Below, piece after piece: positions 1-10,914 of a stretch of 26,046 nucleotides of DNA (position 1 is its first letter; each line of letters starts with the position of its first letter). The stretch spans positions 1-26,046 of the forward strand of contig RXOD01004206.1 of NCBI GenBank assembly GCA_005223375.1, given 5' to 3'. Both the position numbers and the translations under genes were made by a program. A model generated the notes under the pieces. It had not been told where the DNA came from, made no database searches, and worked only from the letters and a program-made list of their open reading frames with translations. The stretch comes from Amoebophrya sp. AT5.2 (Eukaryota > Sar > Dinophyceae > Syndiniales > Amoebophryaceae).

Positions 1-398
1 TTGAGAGATGCCCCATTGTGGGGGGTAGGGGGCGGTAGTTGAGGGTGCGGGGTAGGTAAGGATCAGGGGTACAGCGTCGGGAGGTGAGCCATTGGGAGGT
101 CGGGGGAGGATGTAGTGCTGGAAAACCAGCACTGACTACAATTGTGATAGGGCCTCAAAGCAGGGCAAAATATGGCGCCTAGGGTTGCCATTTTTTGTCA
201 GCTGTAGGTGCGCCAGTCCTTCCCCTTCCGACCGCGGATGGCCGCTTTTTTTTTCTGCTCCTCTTGCGAACCTTTTCCCAGGACACAGCCAAACGACACC
301 CCGAAGAGCCCCCCCACAAAAATCACTTACCACGGCATATGAGGGCGGAAAATGTATTATTTACCACTTGCCTACTTACCATAGCTGGTCCCCCCATA
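1..398 (+). mobile_element. Introner family 1, copy 1 (5' end outside window)
   Basis: This intron is the 3' part of a transposon-like insertion inside the dynein gene. It shares several blocks in the same order with the copies at 4940-5454 and 22545-23012: a 'gatgccccattgtgg'-type block near its start, a 'cagggcaaaa..ggcgcc' block, a 'gaccgcgga..gccgc' block, and a terminal inverted repeat ending in CATA (395-398). The terminal repeat, read in reverse, resembles the 5' end of the copy at 25960. The terminal A plus the next exonic G gives the AG acceptor at 398-399. The 5' end and its target duplicate lie outside the window. Confidence 0.82.
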
Positions 399-399
399 G

Positions 400-3300
400 T
401 TTGCGAAGCTTTGTGTATGTGGTGCCGGGCGATGCACAAGTACCACTTCGTGGCTTTGGCTGTCGAGCCGAAGCGCATCAAGCTCCGCGGCGCCGAGGAG
501 ATCCTGGCCAAGACCATGAAGGAGTTGAACGAGGCGCAGGCGACGCTGAAAGGCATCATGGACAAGCTGAACGAGCTGGAAACAAATTTCAACAACGCGG
601 TCGCGAAGCAGAAGCAGCTGAAGGAGGACAGCGACATGTGCATTGTAAAGCTGGAGCGCGCGAACAAACTGATCGGCGGGTTGGGGGGCGAAAAAACGCG
701 GTGGATCCAGACCGTCGCGGATCTGCGCGGGAAGCTGGGGCTGCTCCCCGGAGACTGCCTGATGACGGCGGGCGCGCTTTCGTACCTGGGCGTCTTCAGC
801 GGCGTGTACCGAGACGATATGACCACGGAGTGGGCGAAGCTCGGGCTGGACGCCTTGAAGATCCCAAGCAGCGAGAAGAAGGGAATCGTTGACGTGCTGG
901 GCGAGCCGGTGAAGATCGAACAGTGGACGGTTTATGGGTTGCCGAATGACGATTTGTCGGTCCAAAACGCGATCATCATCGACAAAAGCAGGAGATGGCC
1001 ACTCATGATCGACCCGCAGAGACAGGTACTTCTGCTATGCACTTGTGCGGTTTTTTTTTCAGTCGTTGGATCAGTAATTGTATTATAGAAAGTAGTTGTG
1101 CCATCATTTGGAATTGGATTCGGTTTTTGTGGGCGGATTCTGGACATACTGTGGCGGATTTTTTGTCTTCGTCGAAAAATCATGAGCTCGACTCTTTCGG
1201 AACTACTTGCTCGAGGCGACAACTCTCACTCCCAATGAATCGCCCAATCGATCGATCGCAGGCGAATTCCTACATCAAGACTTTTGGAAAGAAGACGAGC
1301 GAGGGCGGGTTCGAAGCGTGCAAGCTGTCCGACCCGAACTTCCTCCGCGTCCTCGAGTTGGGGATCCAATTCGGAAAGTGGATTTTGCTGGAGAATGTAG
1401 GCGAAGAACTGGACGCAGCTCTGGAACCGATTCTGATGCAGCAGAAGGTGAAGGACGGTGGCAGCTACGTGATCAAGCTCGGCGACAAAAACGTCACCTA
1501 CATGGACAGCTTCAGGCACTGCGGTTATTTTTTCGTGTCAGAGCGTGAGCTGGTGCGCGGCCGTTAAAACTGAATGCGTATGCGAAGCCGCAGCTCAATA
1601 CTCCAACTCCCAAATAATTCACTTCCCCCCCGCCCAGGTTCTTCGTGACGACGAATTTGAGCAACCCGCACTACCCGCCGGAGGTGTCCGTGAAGGTGAC
1701 CATTCTGAACTTCGCCATCACGCAGGACGGGCTCGAGGGTCAGATGCTTGGGATCGTGGTCGCCAAGGAGGCGCCCGAGCTCGAGGAGAAGAAGTCCGCG
1801 CTGGTGAAGGATTCTGCCGAGATGAAGAAGCAGCTGAAGGAGATCGAGGACGAGATCCTTCGGTTGCTCGCGGCCTCCGGCGGCAACATCCTCGAGGACG
1901 AAACGCTGATCAACACGCTCGCGCAATCGAAGCAGGCCGCGAACGTGATCAACAAGAAGGTCGAGGAGGGCAAGGTCACGGAAAAGGAGATCGACGTCGC
2001 GCGCTCCGGTTTCATCCCCGTCGCGTTCCGGGCGTCGGTGCTGTTCTTCTGCGTGGTGGAGCTGATCCAGATCGATCCCATGTACCAGTTCTCCCTCCAG
2101 TGGTTCCAGTTACTGTTCGGGATGTCGGTGGAGGCCGCGCCGGCGAGCAAGGTGTTTTCTGAAAGGCTGGAGATCCTGAAGGACTTCTTCACCTACTCGC
2201 TGTACAACAACGTGTGCCGGGCGCTGTTCGAGAAGCACAAGACCATGTTCTCGTTCTCGCTGGCTTTGCGGCTGCTGCAGGGCGACGGCAAGATGGACTT
2301 CACGGAGCTGCGCTTCCTGCTCACGGGCCCGACGGTGAACATCGACGACGGGCTGGAAAATCCAGACCCCAGCTGGATGAGCGGCGTAATGTGGAACGAA
2401 GTGCTCACGCTCGACAGACTCCCCGCGTTCGACGGACTCGCAAAAGCGATGGCAGCAGACCCGCAGGCGTGGAAGGTAAACTCAAATTTTGGATATGACA
2501 GAAGTACAAAGAGGCAGAGGGGGAGGCAGAGGGAGAGACAGTACTGTAGAGGCAGAGGGAGAGGCAGGGGCGGAGAGTCGGTGTTTCTCGGTGTCGCGTC
2601 TGCTCGTTTCAGGTGTGAGTGTAAGAACGAGCAGAACTACCCCAGTCAGTGTGTCGCACGACTCGACCCTTTCACAAGTGGTGAAACAGTCAGTCATCAG
2701 TGCGCAACCTATCAAACAACAGGTCATCTACGACACTCCCGAGGCACACGAAGTCCCTCTCCCGGGCGTGTGGAACGACAAACTCATCACGTTCCAGAAG
2801 TTGTTAGTGCTCCGAACACTTCGTCTCGATAAGCTCGTGCCCGCCATCACCAACTTCGTCACAGAAGCCATCGGCGGCAAGTTCGTCGAACCACCAACGT
2901 TCGACATCGCGACGTCGTACGGAGACAGCACGGCGTTTACGCCTCTGATCTTCGTTCTGGTTACCGGGAGCGATCCAGTTGGTGAGCTGCTGGCATTCGC
3001 AGAAGAGTGCGGAAAGGGAAACATGCTGAGCTCCATTTCACTGGGGCAGGGACAGGGACCGAAGGCAGCAAGGATGATCGAGGAAGCGAAAGGAAAGGCA
3101 CTACTTCATACAACAGCCAGAGCTTTGCTTTTATCTTATTTGCTTCCTGGCGCTCAAGTTCATCGTCATGATCCACCTCCCACGACCGCAACAATAAGAG
3201 TTCACTTGCGCTTCTTGTTTGTTTATCAATAATATCCTTCAATCGGCTTGGGCTTTCCGCTTTCGGCACCTGTAGCTGTACTTACTACCAAACACATCAG

Positions 3301-6215
3301 GGTGGCTGGGTTCTGCTCATGAACTGCCACTTGGCCATTTCTTGGATGCCTGAGCTCGAGCGTATTTGCGAGCAGATGTCTGCGGAGGACACCAACCCCG
3401 ACTACCGCCTCTGGCTCACCTCCATGCCGTCACCGGCGTTCCCAGCGCTTTTGCTGCAAAACGGCGTGAAGATGACCAACGAACCGCCGGCGGGGCTGAA
3501 AGCAAACCTGATGTATACATTCACGAGGTTGGACGACAAGATGCTGGACCAGTGCAGTAGTGCGGCAGCGTTCAATTACGCCGGGGTGAAGTAATTCTAA
3601 TTGATTCATCTCTAGCAGCATGATCGCTAGTACTAGTAGGAGTAGCAAATACAAACTCAGTCTCAGTTCCTGTATCTGGTGCCCACATTTACGGTGAGGG
3701 GTCGGGTAGTCATGGGTGGCCTGCAGACGCTTGCTGAAGATATGCAGCACTCCGTGCTGAATGTTTAGGGGCAGCGTGCTGGAGCTGAAGTTCGCGGGGG
3801 TGTGCTGTTGGAACCTCATCTCCGATTTCTTTGCCTCCGTTGGAAGGATGCGATTGGTGGCCTTGATCGGATCTTCGAGGCCCCTACTGCTTCCACGGTC
3901 TCGTCTTTCTAGCGATCGGGGCTGGTATGGCTTTGGTTGCTCCAGCAGATGGCGATGAAGATGTTGCTGCAGATGAGTATAGCACCGCCTCTAACGCAAG
4001 CGGGTGATGTTTGCCTTCGCGTACTTCCATGCCATTGTGCAGGAGCGACGAAAGTTCGGGCCGATCGGGTGGAACATCCCCTACGGATTCACGAACGAAG
4101 ATCTGGCAACCTGCAGAAGGCAGGCCTTGCACTTTTTGGACAAGTACGAGGAGGTGCCGTACAAGGTAGTATCTATAGTATTTTTAGTTCTCCATCTGAC
4201 GCTCCCCCTTATTTCACTTAACTTTACGCCCTTTGTTCTCCTCTTCTCCCTCTAGTTCCTTTGCTCTTCAGGCTATTATTATGTTTCTCTAACTCTAATA
4301 TAGTTTTTAGCCATTCATTGATTATAACAAAGAACTACTGCTGTATGACGAGCTTTGCGACTTAATTTCGTCGCAAAACTAAAAAACAAAATCAAGTAGC
4401 TGCTGATTTTTTCATTAAAGTAGACGAGTCATAGTCAAGCACCTCACACGTCAAACACCAAGAATCGATTCCCACAGGTGATGAACTATCTCGGCGCCAA
4501 GATCAACTACGGCGGGCGTGTCACCGATGCCCAGGACAAGATTCTCGCTTCCGCCATCCTCTCCATTTACATTTGCCCCGCGCTGGTTGAAAAGGGCTCG
4601 GGCTACAAATTCAGCGAGTCTGGCATCTACTACTGCCCCGACGCCACCTGCCAGCAGGAGTTCCTGGACTACATCAAAACCCTCCCGTTAATTCCGACCC
4701 CCGAGGCGTTCGGCATGCACGAAAACTGCAACATCACGTATGCCGAGGAGCAGGCGCGGTTGTTGCTGTCCAACATCTTGGCCATGGCCCCGCGGTCGAG
4801 CTCCGGCGCCGGCGGCATGAGCAAGGAGGAGGTTATCGATGGACTCACCGAGAACCTGCTCGCGAACACCCCGCAGCTGTTCGACATGGAGCTTCTGGAG
4901 GAGCGATTCCCCACCCTGTACGAGGAATCGACAAACACCTATGTCCGAGGACCAGCGATGGTAAGTGCGCATCTGGTAAAGAAAGAAGTACTGTGTTTCT
5001 TGTAATGGGCCCGCACTAGTACTTGGGTAGCGATGGATTCCCCTCAGCGATGGCGAGTGCAGAGTGGTGCAGAGTGATGCCCGGGCGGTTGCAGAGTGAT
5101 GCCCCATTGTTTGGAGTAGGGGCGGAAGGGAAGTGAGTCAGTGATGAGGGGGAAAGGAAGGCCGTGGAAAGCCAGGAGCTAGAAGCAGAACGGTGCTACT
5201 TCTTCTACTAGGGCGAGAGCCTGAAAGCAGGGCAAAAGAGGGCGCCTTCTAGAGATAGAGTGGCGGACTATTGTTAGCTGTAGGGTCAGGGAGGGTGTAA
5301 GAGTGACAGGCCTTCTGCCGACCGCGGAAAGTCGCCTTTGCCCCTAGTGCAGCCCTCCCCTTAGGACCATCGCAAAGGGGAACGACCTCGCGAAGAGCCC
5401 CCCAAAGATTTCGCTTACTACGTAGTCGCTCACCAAATCGCTGGCCCCGCCATACGCGCGTGATCAAGCAGGAGGCGTTGAAGTACAACCGGCTGCTCGC
5501 GATCATGCATAAGTTTTTGCCAACGTTGCGCCGTGCGCTGAAGGGGTTCGTGGCGATGAGCGAGGACTTGCTTTCTATGAGCAACTCGATCTACAACAAC
5601 CTCACCCCCGACATGTTTTCCGCGCCGCCGGCGGGGAGCGTTGGCTTCCTGAGCTTGATGCCGCTGTCGTTCTGGACGAAGGACCTGAACAAGAGGATCG
5701 ACTTCATTCAGAAGTGGGTGGACGACAAGATCCTCATCTGCCTGTGGCTGAGCGGTTTGTTTTTTCCGCAGGCGTACTTCACGGGGTCGCTGCAGAACTT
5801 CGCGCGGAAAACGCGAACGGCGATCGACCGCTGCTCGTTCGGCTTCCACGTGATCGACGACAAGCAGGTACACGAGATTGTGCAGCCTGCGGAGAGCGGG
5901 GTGTACACTTATGGGATTTACTTGGAGGGCGGGAGGTGGAACAGTGAGTTGCACGCCTTAGATACCTCCGTGCCGAAGCAGCTTTACTTCACCATGTGGC
6001 CAGTCCACATGTTGCCGATCATCGACCGGAAGAGGCCGGAGGGCTGCTACGAGTGTCCGCTGTACAAGACATTGGCGCGGAGGGGGACGCTTTCCACGAC
6101 GGGGCATTCGACCAATTTTGTCATGAACGTCTCTTTGTTCTCGCGAGAACCGCCAGAGCACTGGACGGTCAGCGGGCTCGCGGGATTTTTAGGCCTGAAG
6201 GTGGTACTTGACTGA
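400..6215 (+). CDS. Axonemal dynein heavy chain, C-terminal part (8 exons; 5' part off-window)
   Basis: Dynein heavy chain is the microtubule motor of cilia and flagella. I read exons 400-1025, 1262-1515, 1638-2475, 2723-3097, 3301-3585, 4001-4165, 4478-4939 (or 4960) and 5460 (or 5472)-6215. In order they encode the descending stalk coiled coil, AAA5 (SRRWPLMIDPQ, then WILLENVGEELD), the AAA5-AAA6 linker (TTNLSNPHYPPEV), AAA6 (TFQKLLVLR, FVEPPTFD, GGWVLLMNCHLAISW) and the C-terminal domain (QERRKFGPIGWNIPY, NYGGRVTD, FFPQAYFTG, TLSTTGHSTN). The FFPQAYFTG/CPLYKT region resembles single-headed inner-arm chains (DNAH1/3/7 group); that subgroup is inference. The usual G of DPQGQ is R here. Introns 1516-1637 and 3098-3300 use GC donors. 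The junction 3585/4001 is the least certain: it adds about three residues compared with relatives. The stop is the TGA at 6213, after a tail that aligns with the usual HW..RGVA..L ending. Confidence 0.93.
2511..2575 (+). repeat. Purine-rich degenerate repeat (GAGGCAGAGGGA-like) in dynein intron 3
   Basis: Dynein intron 2476-2722 contains about five imperfect GAGGCAGAGGGA-type units on the + strand, interrupted once by 'cagtactgta'. It is simple low-complexity DNA; I see no coding or RNA signature in it. Confidence 0.7.
4354..4377 (+). other. Perfect 8-bp hairpin in dynein intron 6
   Basis: TTTGCGAC (4354-4361) is followed, after an 8-nt AT-rich loop, by its exact complement GTCGCAAA (4370-4377). 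It sits in intron 4166-4477, about 100 nt before the acceptor. A role in intron structure is possible, but nothing in the sequence shows one. Confidence 0.5.
4940..5454 (+). mobile_element. Introner family 1, copy 2 (full length, 515 bp) in dynein
   Basis: The element starts TATG (4940) and ends CATA (5454). Its ends are imperfect inverted repeats: 'ccagcgatggtaagtg' near the 5' end matches the complement of 'ctcaccaaatcgctgg' near the 3' end. Internal blocks are shared with copies 1 and 3. It interrupts the conserved dynein run STNT/VIKQEALKYN. Removing the element plus exactly 5 nt (5455-5459) restores that run, as expected if a 5-bp target duplication is lost. The flanking pentamers (acacc and cgcgc) no longer match. 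Because the base after CATA is C, no AG exists at the element end. A canonical splice (GTAAGT at 4961 to AG at 5470-5471) would instead put YVRGPAM in place of VIKQ. Confidence 0.85.
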
Positions 6216-7393
6216 GAAGATGAGGGAGGCGAGGCTCCAGATATTTTACCTTCACCTTCGCATTAGAAAGTAGACTCCGCCCGCCAAGAAATACTTCTGT
6301 ATTTTTAAGGTGGCTTGGTAATGGTATTGGTTCGTCGTTAATATAACAGAACCAGAACGACAAAGAGAACAACTGTGCTTTCTGATTCACTAGAGTTAAC
6401 TATCACAAAGGCAATGGCATTAGAATCTAGAGAACCGGCTTGACTGCCGCGGCGGGTTTGCAGGTAATAAAGATACAACTCGATGTGTATCTGTCAAGAG
6501 AAACCCCCGCTTGAAGAATCGATCTCGAATCGTTTATCCCCTAATCCTAGTGAGAAACTTACGCTTTCGCTTACTGCTTACTATTCCAGTTGTAGACCAA
6601 GACTAATCAAGACTAAGACTTCTGTTTTAATGCAGCTCTTTAGACAAGACCAGTGCCAGTAGCAGTACTGTTAAGGCATCGAGTGGACCTTTGGGAAGTT
6701 AGAATCCCGAGTAGAACAACCCTCTATCAATCTTGACTCTGTTGTTAATATCCATCGTCTTGTGATTATCCTTATCGCGTATCTTGAAATGAACGGCTAC
6801 GGCAGCGCTAGAAGATACTATTGTTTGACGCAGAAATTAGTACGAAAATTCAGCTAGAGTTATGGTTTTCTTTGGCTCGGAATGCCGTGGAAGCCGCAGC
6901 AGGTGCGAGATGAGTACATACTGTGTCGAGTCCGAATGCTCCGGAGGAAACAGCTCGTAAATTCGCTACGAAAGAGCTTCAAATGCAAACAATACAGGAA
7001 CCTCCTTGCCAATGGACTTCATGTGGGGGACCGGGACGGGATCTCCGTGTTTCACAATGACAATGGAGAGAAAATAAAAAGCTAAGAGCGAATTGATTCG
7101 AGCAGCGGCTGAGAACTTGAAAAGAGTATAGTACTGATGGCTCAAGGTGGGCGTTACCGTATTCTTTCACATGGAGGCTCGGGCTCCTGCGAGCGTCCGG
7201 AGCGCCTACCGTTTGGCGCAGGAGCACAGCAGCTACATTCGTCTCGGAAACTACGAACCGCTCCGCTGTCTCTTCTACTGCAAGTTGTTTTCTTCACAAC
7301 TTCTTTCTCGATTAAGTTGTGTCTTTTCATCAGCCGTTTCTCCGCAAAACTCTGCGCACTTTGAGACAAGGATAGCCATTTCGCTCCGCGGCA
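6216..7393. other. Intergenic region, no gene recognised
   Basis: This stretch lies between the dynein stop and the small mitochondrial gene. It is more AT-rich than the exons and has frequent stops in all frames. A 67-codon ORF at 6882-7085 matches nothing I recognise. The open stretch around 7147-7280 (GVTVFFHMEARAPASVRSAY...) has some coding character and follows an AG (7145-7146). It could be an unplaced exon or transcribed leader, but I cannot connect it to a gene. Confidence 0.5.
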
Positions 7394-8540
7394 ATGTTGC
7401 GCCTGGCAGCTGCGCGGAGGGCTGCAGCTGCCGCGTCCTCGACTGTGGCGGCAGGTTCTCGAGGCGGGCTCCTGCGATGTACCGCACTTTGTCGGGCCTC
7501 GTTGATGCAACGGTCCCAACCATCACTCATGCTGAAGCCATCTGCGCCAAGACACGTCATGCCGCAAGTATGCCGTGACTTCTGGGCCTTCGGTAACCGA
7601 TATATCGGGCCAAGAGCGTGGGTCGGTACTCTACTGAAAGTTGAACTGAAGGCATTGTCTTGTTACGCCGTGCTCCTGGTTCTGGTGGGGCCGGGCCTGA
7701 GAAAAAACTATAAAAAAAACAGATATAGACAGCTCAACTAATATCCACGACTCAACGAACACGAACGTACATCAGACCGCTGCATCGGCTCACTTCATCA
7801 TCAATCCAATGCAAAAATCTGATGACTCGAAACGTAGCTCTGGCTCACTTCTCATCAATCCAATGCCTCGCGATGGCTACCATGGTCCAGGTTTATACCC
7901 GCTTGGACTTGTGATAGGCATGCTCAGTTCCGGGCACTACTTTGTAGTGATGCGCGAACAGGACCGGCAGTTTATGGGCACCAACATGGTGAACGTGTGG
8001 GTGGACACTGAGAATTAAGGGTTGAATAAATTCAGGTTTAGGTCCAGGCTTAGGCTTGCTGAGAGGACAACCCCCGCGGGTTGAATTTCGCCTCAGTCCC
8101 CTTGCCCCATGAAGGCTGCGGCCTCCTGTGTGTGACTCCCCTTGTGTGCTGGTTCCCGCCCCAGCTGACTCGGCAGTCATACGGTGGTAGGGAGTCCCTG
8201 GCTACTGGTGTCGGTTTAACGAAGAGAGCACCAGGTGCGCCCGAATGGAGACGAACCCTTATCGGCCACTTCTTGCTGGCTGATGAGTGACCTCCATGGG
8301 TGGTGCCATGCATTTGATAACGGGATGATCCGATACCTCCATGGGTGCCATCTGCTAAACCTAGACCTGAAGCACGACCTGGATTTTTTCAACCTCTAAG
8401 AGAATACCGGGCTGAACTGGCGGCATCCCTACGTGCGCGGCACCTGCTACGAAGTCTATCCAGACTGGAAGGGCAAGGATCAGTGGAGAGGCTCACAGCA
8501 GTCCGAGCACGGGCACGGGCACGACCATGACCACCACTGA
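7394..8540 (+). CDS. Small mitochondrion-targeted single-pass membrane protein (unidentified)
   Basis: Exons are 7394-7625, 7891-8014 and 8405-8540, giving 163 aa. The first intron is GTACTC...CCAG. The second is an introner (8015-8399) whose removal with one GAGAA copy restores DTE-N-TGLNW. The first ~50 residues (MLRLAAARRAAAAASS...) are rich in Ala, Arg and Ser with almost no acidic residues, typical of a mitochondrial presequence. After FWAFGNRYIGPRAWV comes one membrane segment, GLYPLGLVIGMLSSGHYFVV (about residues 78-97). A soluble tail follows with GTNMVNVWVDTENTGLNW, RHPYVRGTCYEVYPDW and a terminal His/Asp/Gly run (HGHGHDHDHH). I do not recognise the family. The size and layout would suit an accessory subunit of a respiratory complex or ATP synthase, but that is inference. 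The His-rich end could bind metal. Confidence 0.68.
7788..7866 (+). repeat. Short direct repeat in intron 1 of the small mitochondrial gene
   Basis: A ~24-nt block with core 'catcaatccaatgc' occurs at about 7788-7811 and again at about 7843-7866, 55 nt apart, with one small indel. Both copies lie in the inferred intron 7626-7890. It is a local duplication with no visible function. Confidence 0.6.
8015..8399 (+). mobile_element. Introner family 2 (385 bp, TIRs, GAGAA target duplication)
   Basis: The ends are inverted repeats of ~23 bp: TTAAGGGTTGAATAAATTCA at 8015 matches, with a few mismatches, the complement of 8376-8399 (…TTTTTTCAACCTCTAA). GAGAA occurs immediately before (8010-8014) and after (8400-8404) as a 5-bp target duplication. 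The internal sequence and termini are unrelated to family 1. The reading frame meets TAA at 8016-8018, before any GT inside the element, so no internal GT donor is usable. Removing the element plus one GAGAA joins two clearly coding halves in frame. The 3'-terminal A plus the target G forms an AG (8399-8400). Confidence 0.8.
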
Positions 8541-10496
8541 TAGTAGATGAAGATTTGCAGTGCGGCAGGTGCGGAGTTTGATCATGACTTTGATGTCGAT
8601 GTCTGTGAGTTTGTAGACATTGCTGATGGAAGATTTGGATTTGGGTGTTACCCTTACCGTTACCGTGCTTACTACACCGGTACCGCTCGTTGGTGAAAGA
8701 AGACAGAGACTTGTCTTGTACAATGCACAGAAAGTAGATGTTGCATGGAGGAGGAGGAAAGAGAATGAGGGTCGTCGTGCTGAGGCGACGAAAGGCGAGG
8801 ACTTGCAGCCAGCAGCAGCCGCTTGCGAAGATGAAAAGCAGAACTTTTTACTACCGCCTCCGGGTGCTGCAGCATCGATGTGCATCTGCTTCAGCGTTCT
8901 ATCATCTGCATTGCGCTGTATTGAGCGGACTAGTGCAGGCTGCTTCTGGTTCTGCGTCGCTGAGCCGGACTGAGCGCTTTTCGTCCGTTTGGGCGCACTA
9001 TCTATTTTTCATTTCGCTTTTTTCCCGTAACGCTGCAGAAACATGACGGCGCGGCGTGATCCACCACTACGACATGATCGTTTACGCTCGTCCCAATCTT
9101 GTGATCATGAATTTCAGATCCTTCCTCGCAGCTTTGGCTTTTATTTTGCTTCACGATCTTTGCAAATCGTACCGATCCGTAAAAATGGTAATGGCCAGCA
9201 GCTCCCACCGCCTGGTCACATTCATTGCTTTAGCTTGATCTGTAACCGGGTTTATGGCGCTTATTTTTTTGCTTGCTTGATGTGGTCCAGCAAGCATGCA
9301 ATGCCAATGCATGGCGCAAGAGATGAGCTCGTAATTCTTCGGCTCGGGCTCGAGGAGAAGAGTGATACAAGAAAAAACGAATGTCGCGATAGTAGTAAGC
9401 GGCGTAATCAAGTACTTAGAAGCAATAGTTAGTACGTTGAGGCGTGAGCGTAACAGGGAGAGGACTCCTAGGAATGTTCCCGTGTCGCTCTGCCTCTGTC
9501 TTAGGTTTTGGATGCAAAAGAAGATCTAGATCCGAAAATGAAATCGTCCATCACCGGATCGAAAATAATGTCGTCCTCAGACGTAGAATGCACCGTCCCG
9601 GGCAGCCGCAGGTGCAGCGATACTCGATTTTTCCGCGTTGGTGTGCGGCTTCGCTTTAATTCTAGCCGGAAATAACGCTAGTGCGCTTGTGTAACGCATG
9701 CCTAGCGCTTCGGATAGCATGAGGAAGAAGCTCGTAGGAAAATGCTTCCATCTCGTTCGGTAAAAAATAATCGATCGCTGCAAACCTTAACCTTTAGACG
9801 CTGGCTTCCCCGCTTCTATGCAATCGTGATCGATTTTCGAGAACAGCTCCGCAGAAACTCGATCGCAATTTCGTTTCGTTGGGTCGCTCGTATGCTGACA
9901 GCTACTTCGAAGTCACGCCACCGAGACACGGCGGAAGCAAAATAATTCATTGGATCTGAGCCGCGTATTTGCGCGCGATCCGGTTTCAGGCATCTCCAGC
10001 TACTTTCGCTGCGCTCGTAGTCACTGCCACTGCTGCTAAATTAATACAGTGCTTTCACCGCAGCAATGACTAAAGTTACAACTTCTATATGATCATCCAG
10101 TGCTCAATGGTTACAGCGATTTTAGTACCTAACCCACGTACGACTTTCGATTGAGGGGAGCTAATTTTTTTGGACTGCGGCGGCGGCAAATGCGATTGCA
10201 AAATCGTCAGTGAAGGCTGACACATAGAGGAGCATTACGCAATCCAAAGAGTAGCTCTTTTTCTTTTTTCACGGGAACATACTTTTTAAGAGCGTGGCTG
10301 CTCCGATATCTTCTGTACTACGCCGAGAGCTGCTGCGCAAATCACATATTTATTGACGACATGACTTGGGGCTGATGTTGTAGTTGTTCTATACTAACTA
10401 CTAAATAGAAGTTTCACGCACACGATCACTTGATAATTCATGAACAATTGAAGACTGCATAAACCACGTGTGTTGCGTCTTCTTTTGGGTGGGAAG
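8541..10496. other. Non-coding stretch, no gene recognised
   Basis: About 1.95 kb between the small mitochondrial gene and the candidate exon at 10497. ORFs on both strands are short and overlap in conflicting frames, with no protein motif. A region around 8738-8880 is open in two + frames but compositionally simple. I found no tRNA arms, C/D snoRNA pairs or introner blocks. Regulatory sequence for the downstream gene is possible but not visible. Confidence 0.4.
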
Positions 10497-10675
10497 GCGT
10501 CAGCGAACGCGCCCCGTTCTTCGTGGAGGGAGACGAGCCCGAGCGCAAGCGGCGGCCTGATTTTCACTTTTTGAAGTCGGACGAGTATCGCGGCCACGCC
10601 CCACAACATCTTCCCCCAGCCAACGACGGAACTATTGCTTCCGGAGCGCCTGTGCTGGGGACGACACAGACATAG
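10497..10675 (+). CDS. Candidate orphan exon (no ATG), 59 codons to stop
   Basis: The frame from 10497, after an AG at 10495-10496, reads ..VSERAPFFVEGDEPERKRRP, then DFHFLKSDEYRGHAPQHLPP, ending TTQT and a TAG at 10673. The frame is open from 10463, and codon choice resembles the exons nearby. There is no start codon. It could be the last exon of an unrecognised gene or an upstream exon of CTR9: a GTGCTG at 10652 is in phase with the AG before 10888. No family is recognised. The longer opposite-strand ORF over this region looks like a shadow. Confidence 0.35.
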
Positions 10676-10914
10676 TTCTGAGTTTTTGACGAAGGAATCG
10701 GGGGCCGGCGACGGTTCGCAAACATCAACAGCATCCATTCCAGAGACAAGTAGTGCGAAAACATCTGGTGTCGCATCAACAGTGATTGCGCGCTTTTGCA
10801 GGGTTTTTTCCGGCGGAAAGTTAATGGAGTAGGGAGCACGGGGACTTCGCTGAGAGTACGTGGAAAGGGGACTACACCAGCCATCAGGTGATCTCCACCT
10901 CCTCGTCGCCCACA

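Noticed and set aside
195..399. Apparent N-terminal extension of the dynein ORF from 195
   Set aside because: This segment is introner sequence shared with two other genes; dynein similarity begins only after the AG at 398-399.
4960..5005. Dynein exon 7 read through to the stop near 5003
   Set aside because: The extra residues after TYVRGPAM are not dynein-like and lie in the introner; the next exon continues the dynein C-terminal domain.
7138..7146. TGGCTCAAG, resembling the 3' end of the dinoflagellate spliced leader
   Set aside because: Only nine bases match and the upstream CCGTAGCCATTT part is absent. A 9-mer is expected by chance at a meaningful rate in a window of this size.
8620..8973. 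117-codon + strand ORF
   Set aside because: Two overlapping frames are equally open, the composition is simple and no motif, splice context or homology can be seen.
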